34,091 bases of DNA from Bacteriovoracaceae bacterium. GTDB taxonomy: Bacteria > Bdellovibrionota > UBA1018. The notes under the pieces are model-generated. The model ran no database searches. It saw nothing but the letters and a program-made list of their open reading frames with translations, and had not been told where the DNA came from. The stretch is from NCBI GenBank assembly GCA_947500275.1, contig CANMSW010000001.1:1-34091 (forward strand). Reading direction: 5' to 3'. Below, piece by piece: positions 33,729-34,091 of the stretch (its first letter is position 1; each line of letters opens with the position of its first letter). The position numbers were made by a program, and so were the translations under genes.

Positions 33729-34091
33729 TCATTTCGAATCATCGAAACTAATTGGCCGACATTGCCCCCCAGCAACTTCAAATTTTTTTCCTGCAGCTAC
33801 TTTTTGATCAGTCGTAGTCACAAAAACTTGAAGCCCTGATTCAGCAAGAAAACGGAGAAGAAAATTCCTTCTCTCCTCATCAAGCTCCGAAGAAAAATCA
33901 TCCAAAAGAAAGAGCGGTCGATGACCGCACCGATCATGGAACTGATTTACCTCAGATATCTTAAACGCAAGTAAAGCCGATCTCACTTCTCCTTGGGACA
34001 CATGCGACTGCATTGACTGTCCACCCAAGGTGAACTGCCAATCGTCTCGATGAGGACCCACCATCGAGGACCTATTCCTTAGTTCAAGTCC
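33729..34091 (-). CDS. recF: DNA replication and repair protein RecF, C-terminal part
   Basis: The 3' 120 codons of recF; the gene continues past the right edge, since the frame is open to the last base. RecF is an SMC-like ATPase that loads RecA at gaps. Family blocks are visible: GPHRDDW, SQGEVRSALLAFKIS (the ABC signature region) and the Walker B strand LFLLDDFSSELDEERR. The apparent Met at 34064 is internal, because the nine codons before it also match RecF (LELRNRSSM). It is followed by gyrB after 104 bases, as expected near the replication origin, so dnaN and dnaA may lie to the right. Confidence 0.93.
   Translation of the reverse strand, partial: GLELRNRSSMVGPHRDDWQFTLGGQSMQSHVSQGEVRSALLAFKISEVNQFHDRCGHRPLFLLDDFSSELDEERRNFLLRFLAESGLQVFVTTTDQKVAAGKKFEVAGGQCRPISFDDSK

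Overview
The window looks like part of a Gram-negative chromosome close to the replication origin. The evidence is a recF-gyrB start, SurA-type periplasmic chaperones, a TPR lipoprotein, a long Mfd and a GyrB of the long Gram-negative type. The order recF-gyrB-fabH-gyrA-(lipoprotein)-atpZ/I-like-atpB-atpE, with the Fo genes apart from any F1 genes, suggests a Bdellovibrio-like or other deltaproteobacterial-type lineage. That assignment is inference from gene order and protein style. I see no insertion sequences, prophage, CRISPR, tRNA or rRNA, and no gene-free stretch longer than 300 bases.

Layout. (1) 1-3045, minus strand: a canonical complex I operon nuoA-B-C-D-E, running off the left edge in nuoE, with catalytic and cluster-binding residues in place. 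(2) 3046-3309: a rho-independent terminator for the upstream operon and a probable promoter for nuoA. (3) 3310-13651, minus strand: a second, 11-gene complex I-like operon in the order A-B-C-D-H-I-J-K-L-M-N, with no E, F or G. (4) 13652-13847: divergent intergenic region. (5) 13848-24821, plus strand: mfd, two parvulin/SurA-type chaperone genes, pdxA, a phosphomannomutase/phosphoglucomutase and uvrA, mostly linked by overlapping stop/start codons. (6) 24836-24870: terminator for the converging operon. (7) 24894-34091, minus strand: recF (partial), gyrB, fabH, gyrA, TPR lipoprotein, two small ATP-synthase-assembly-type membrane proteins, atpB and atpE.

The outstanding feature is region 3. All 11 genes are full length, tightly packed and translationally coupled, and their folds align with Nuo subunits end to end. 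Yet residues that define complex I chemistry are missing throughout the membrane arm. Both NuoK glutamates are Gln. The Glu/Lys/His channel residues of the NuoL- and NuoM-like proteins are almost all gone. The NuoN-like protein keeps only its last-channel Lys. The NuoH-like protein lacks its glutamate funnel, and the NuoA-like protein lacks its Cys loop and its FDxE motif. In the NuoD-like protein the His and Tyr that contact quinone are both Pro. By contrast the ligands for three 4Fe-4S clusters (one in the NuoB-like, two in the NuoI-like protein) are intact. This looks like a retained complex I paralog that has given up canonical proton pumping and quinone reduction. It lies directly upstream of a canonical nuo operon that has its own promoter.

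How the genes work together: nuoA-E feed NADH electrons to quinone, and atpB/atpE form the Fo ion path that uses the resulting gradient. The gyrase and recF genes serve replication, mfd and uvrA serve transcription-coupled and global nucleotide excision repair, and the parvulin/SurA proteins serve envelope protein folding. The role of the second complex I-like set is unknown.
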